6,497 bases of DNA from Methanobacterium sp. (GTDB lineage: Archaea > Methanobacteriota > Methanobacteria > Methanobacteriales > Methanobacteriaceae). The notes below the pieces were generated by a model, which ran no database searches, had not been told where the DNA came from, and saw only the letters and a list, made by a program, of their open reading frames with translations. Below, piece after piece: positions 6,212-6,497 of this stretch. Positions within the stretch are counted from its first letter, which is position 1, and the number at the start of each line of letters is the position of its first letter. Location: assembly GCA_020854975.1 (NCBI GenBank), contig JAHKLQ010000168.1:1-6497 (forward strand), given 5' to 3'. The position numbers were made by a program, and so were the translations under genes.

Positions 6212-6220
6212 TTTACTAAA
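6207..6220. repeat. Inverted repeat TTTAGT-TT-ACTAAA over the kinase stop codon
   Basis: Perfect six-base arms flank TT, and the TAG stop lies within. The core TAGTTTACTAA (6209-6219) also occurs exactly at 3890-3900 beside the MFS promoter. The TTTAG/CTAAA half-sites resemble those of the intergenic palindrome. The very small loop and absent U-run argue against a terminator. Confidence 0.35.
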
Positions 6221-6327
6221 CGAATCAAAAGTATAATGTTTTATGAGGATATTCAGATTGAATTACGTGTAAAATATGAATAAATAAGATTTAAAGCGAA
6301 TTATAAACTGAATACAAGAAATAAATC

Positions 6328-6373
6328 AAAAAAATAAAAAAAGTGATGATCAAATCAGTATTTCATGATCATC
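6328..6373 (-). terminator. Hairpin plus T-run terminator of the ferredoxin-type gene
   Basis: On the minus strand, arms GATGATCA and TGATCATC (6366-6373 and 6345-6352) flank a 13-base loop. After two further bases comes T7-A-T7 (6342-6328). The first arm lies inside the last codons of the ferredoxin gene and the TGA is in the loop. Runs of T are the main archaeal termination signal; the hairpin makes this resemble a bacterial intrinsic terminator. The convergent kinase transcript has no comparable T-run on its own strand. Confidence 0.65.
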
Positions 6374-6497
6374 TTAACTCTTTCAAGTTCTTTGGCTATG
6401 CGGTTCCGTTTATCAGTTAACATGTCCTCTGAACTCATTTTAAGAGCATCTTTAGGACACACAGAAACACAGAGTGGTTCATCACGGTCAATGCAGA
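6355..6497 (-). CDS. 4Fe-4S ferredoxin-type protein, C-terminal part, runs off right edge
   Basis: The last 46 codons of a leftward gene are present, ending in TGA at 6357-6355. The segment opens with [20 protein letters not shown], a Cys-x7-Cys-x3-Cys-Pro pattern. With one further Cys expected just outside the window, it matches the variant C-terminal [4Fe-4S] site (CxxC...PxCVxxCP) seen in electron-transfer subunits of the CooF/HycB type. The remaining residues form a charged, probably helical tail ending ERVKMIMKY. It would carry electrons between a catalytic partner and another carrier in the cytoplasm. The partner and full length lie outside the window, so neither the enzyme system nor the number of clusters can be stated. 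The frame is supported by the motif and by the terminator overlapping its end. Confidence 0.85.
   Translation of the reverse strand, partial: CIDRDEPLCVSVCPKDALKMSSEDMLTDKRNRIAKELERVKMIMKY

Noticed and set aside
6236..6283. Fifteen-codon plus-strand ORF after the kinase (MFYEDIQIELRVKYE)
   Set aside because: No ribosome-binding site, no recognisable similarity, and a length expected by chance in AT-rich DNA.
1..6497. Mobile element, CRISPR array, defence or toxin-antitoxin system
   Set aside because: No transposase, integrase, regularly spaced repeats, terminal inverted repeats, or small paired ORFs were found on either strand.

Overview
The window looks like chromosomal DNA from a methanogenic archaeon of the Methanobacteriales, most likely Methanobacterium or a close relative. 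The genus is inferred; no rRNA or methanogenesis gene is present to prove it. Supporting signs are the AT-rich intergenic DNA, archaeal Shine-Dalgarno sites built on GGTGA, TATA-like boxes, a two-subunit class I fumarase, and a CHASE4/PAS/HisKA_2 sensor kinase of the kind common in these methanogens.

Layout. The left two thirds is transcribed leftward. From right to left it holds a 14-helix MFS transporter (3859-2309), a membrane-anchored PstS-type phosphate-binding protein 31 bp behind it (2277-1462), an unrecognised coiled-coil protein (1209-679), and the N-terminal 202 residues of fumarate hydratase alpha (606 to beyond the left edge). A single rightward gene, a large membrane histidine kinase (4106-6211), diverges from the MFS gene across a 246-bp intergenic region. 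The last 143 bases hold the C-terminus of a leftward 4Fe-4S ferredoxin-type protein that converges on the kinase gene. This ferredoxin end and the fumarase fragment run off the window edges, so simple ORF calling easily misses them.

How the genes may work together. The MFS gene and pstS are close enough to form one operon, but no pstC, pstA, pstB or phoU is visible. The kinase has no response regulator in the window. The kinase/MFS intergenic region contains a perfect 8+8 bp inverted repeat close to a candidate kinase promoter, and an imperfect copy of it beside the candidate MFS promoter. The two axes lie about 83.5 bp apart. This suggests that one DNA-binding protein could control both directions; this is inference. 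Fumarase and the ferredoxin-type protein look like ordinary central-metabolism and redox genes unrelated to that unit.

No tRNA, rRNA, CRISPR array, insertion sequence or phage gene was seen. The window is mostly ordinary. The most interesting parts are the divergent control region, the MFS-PstS pairing, and an Asn/Ser-type triplet tract continuing in frame beyond the pstS stop codons.
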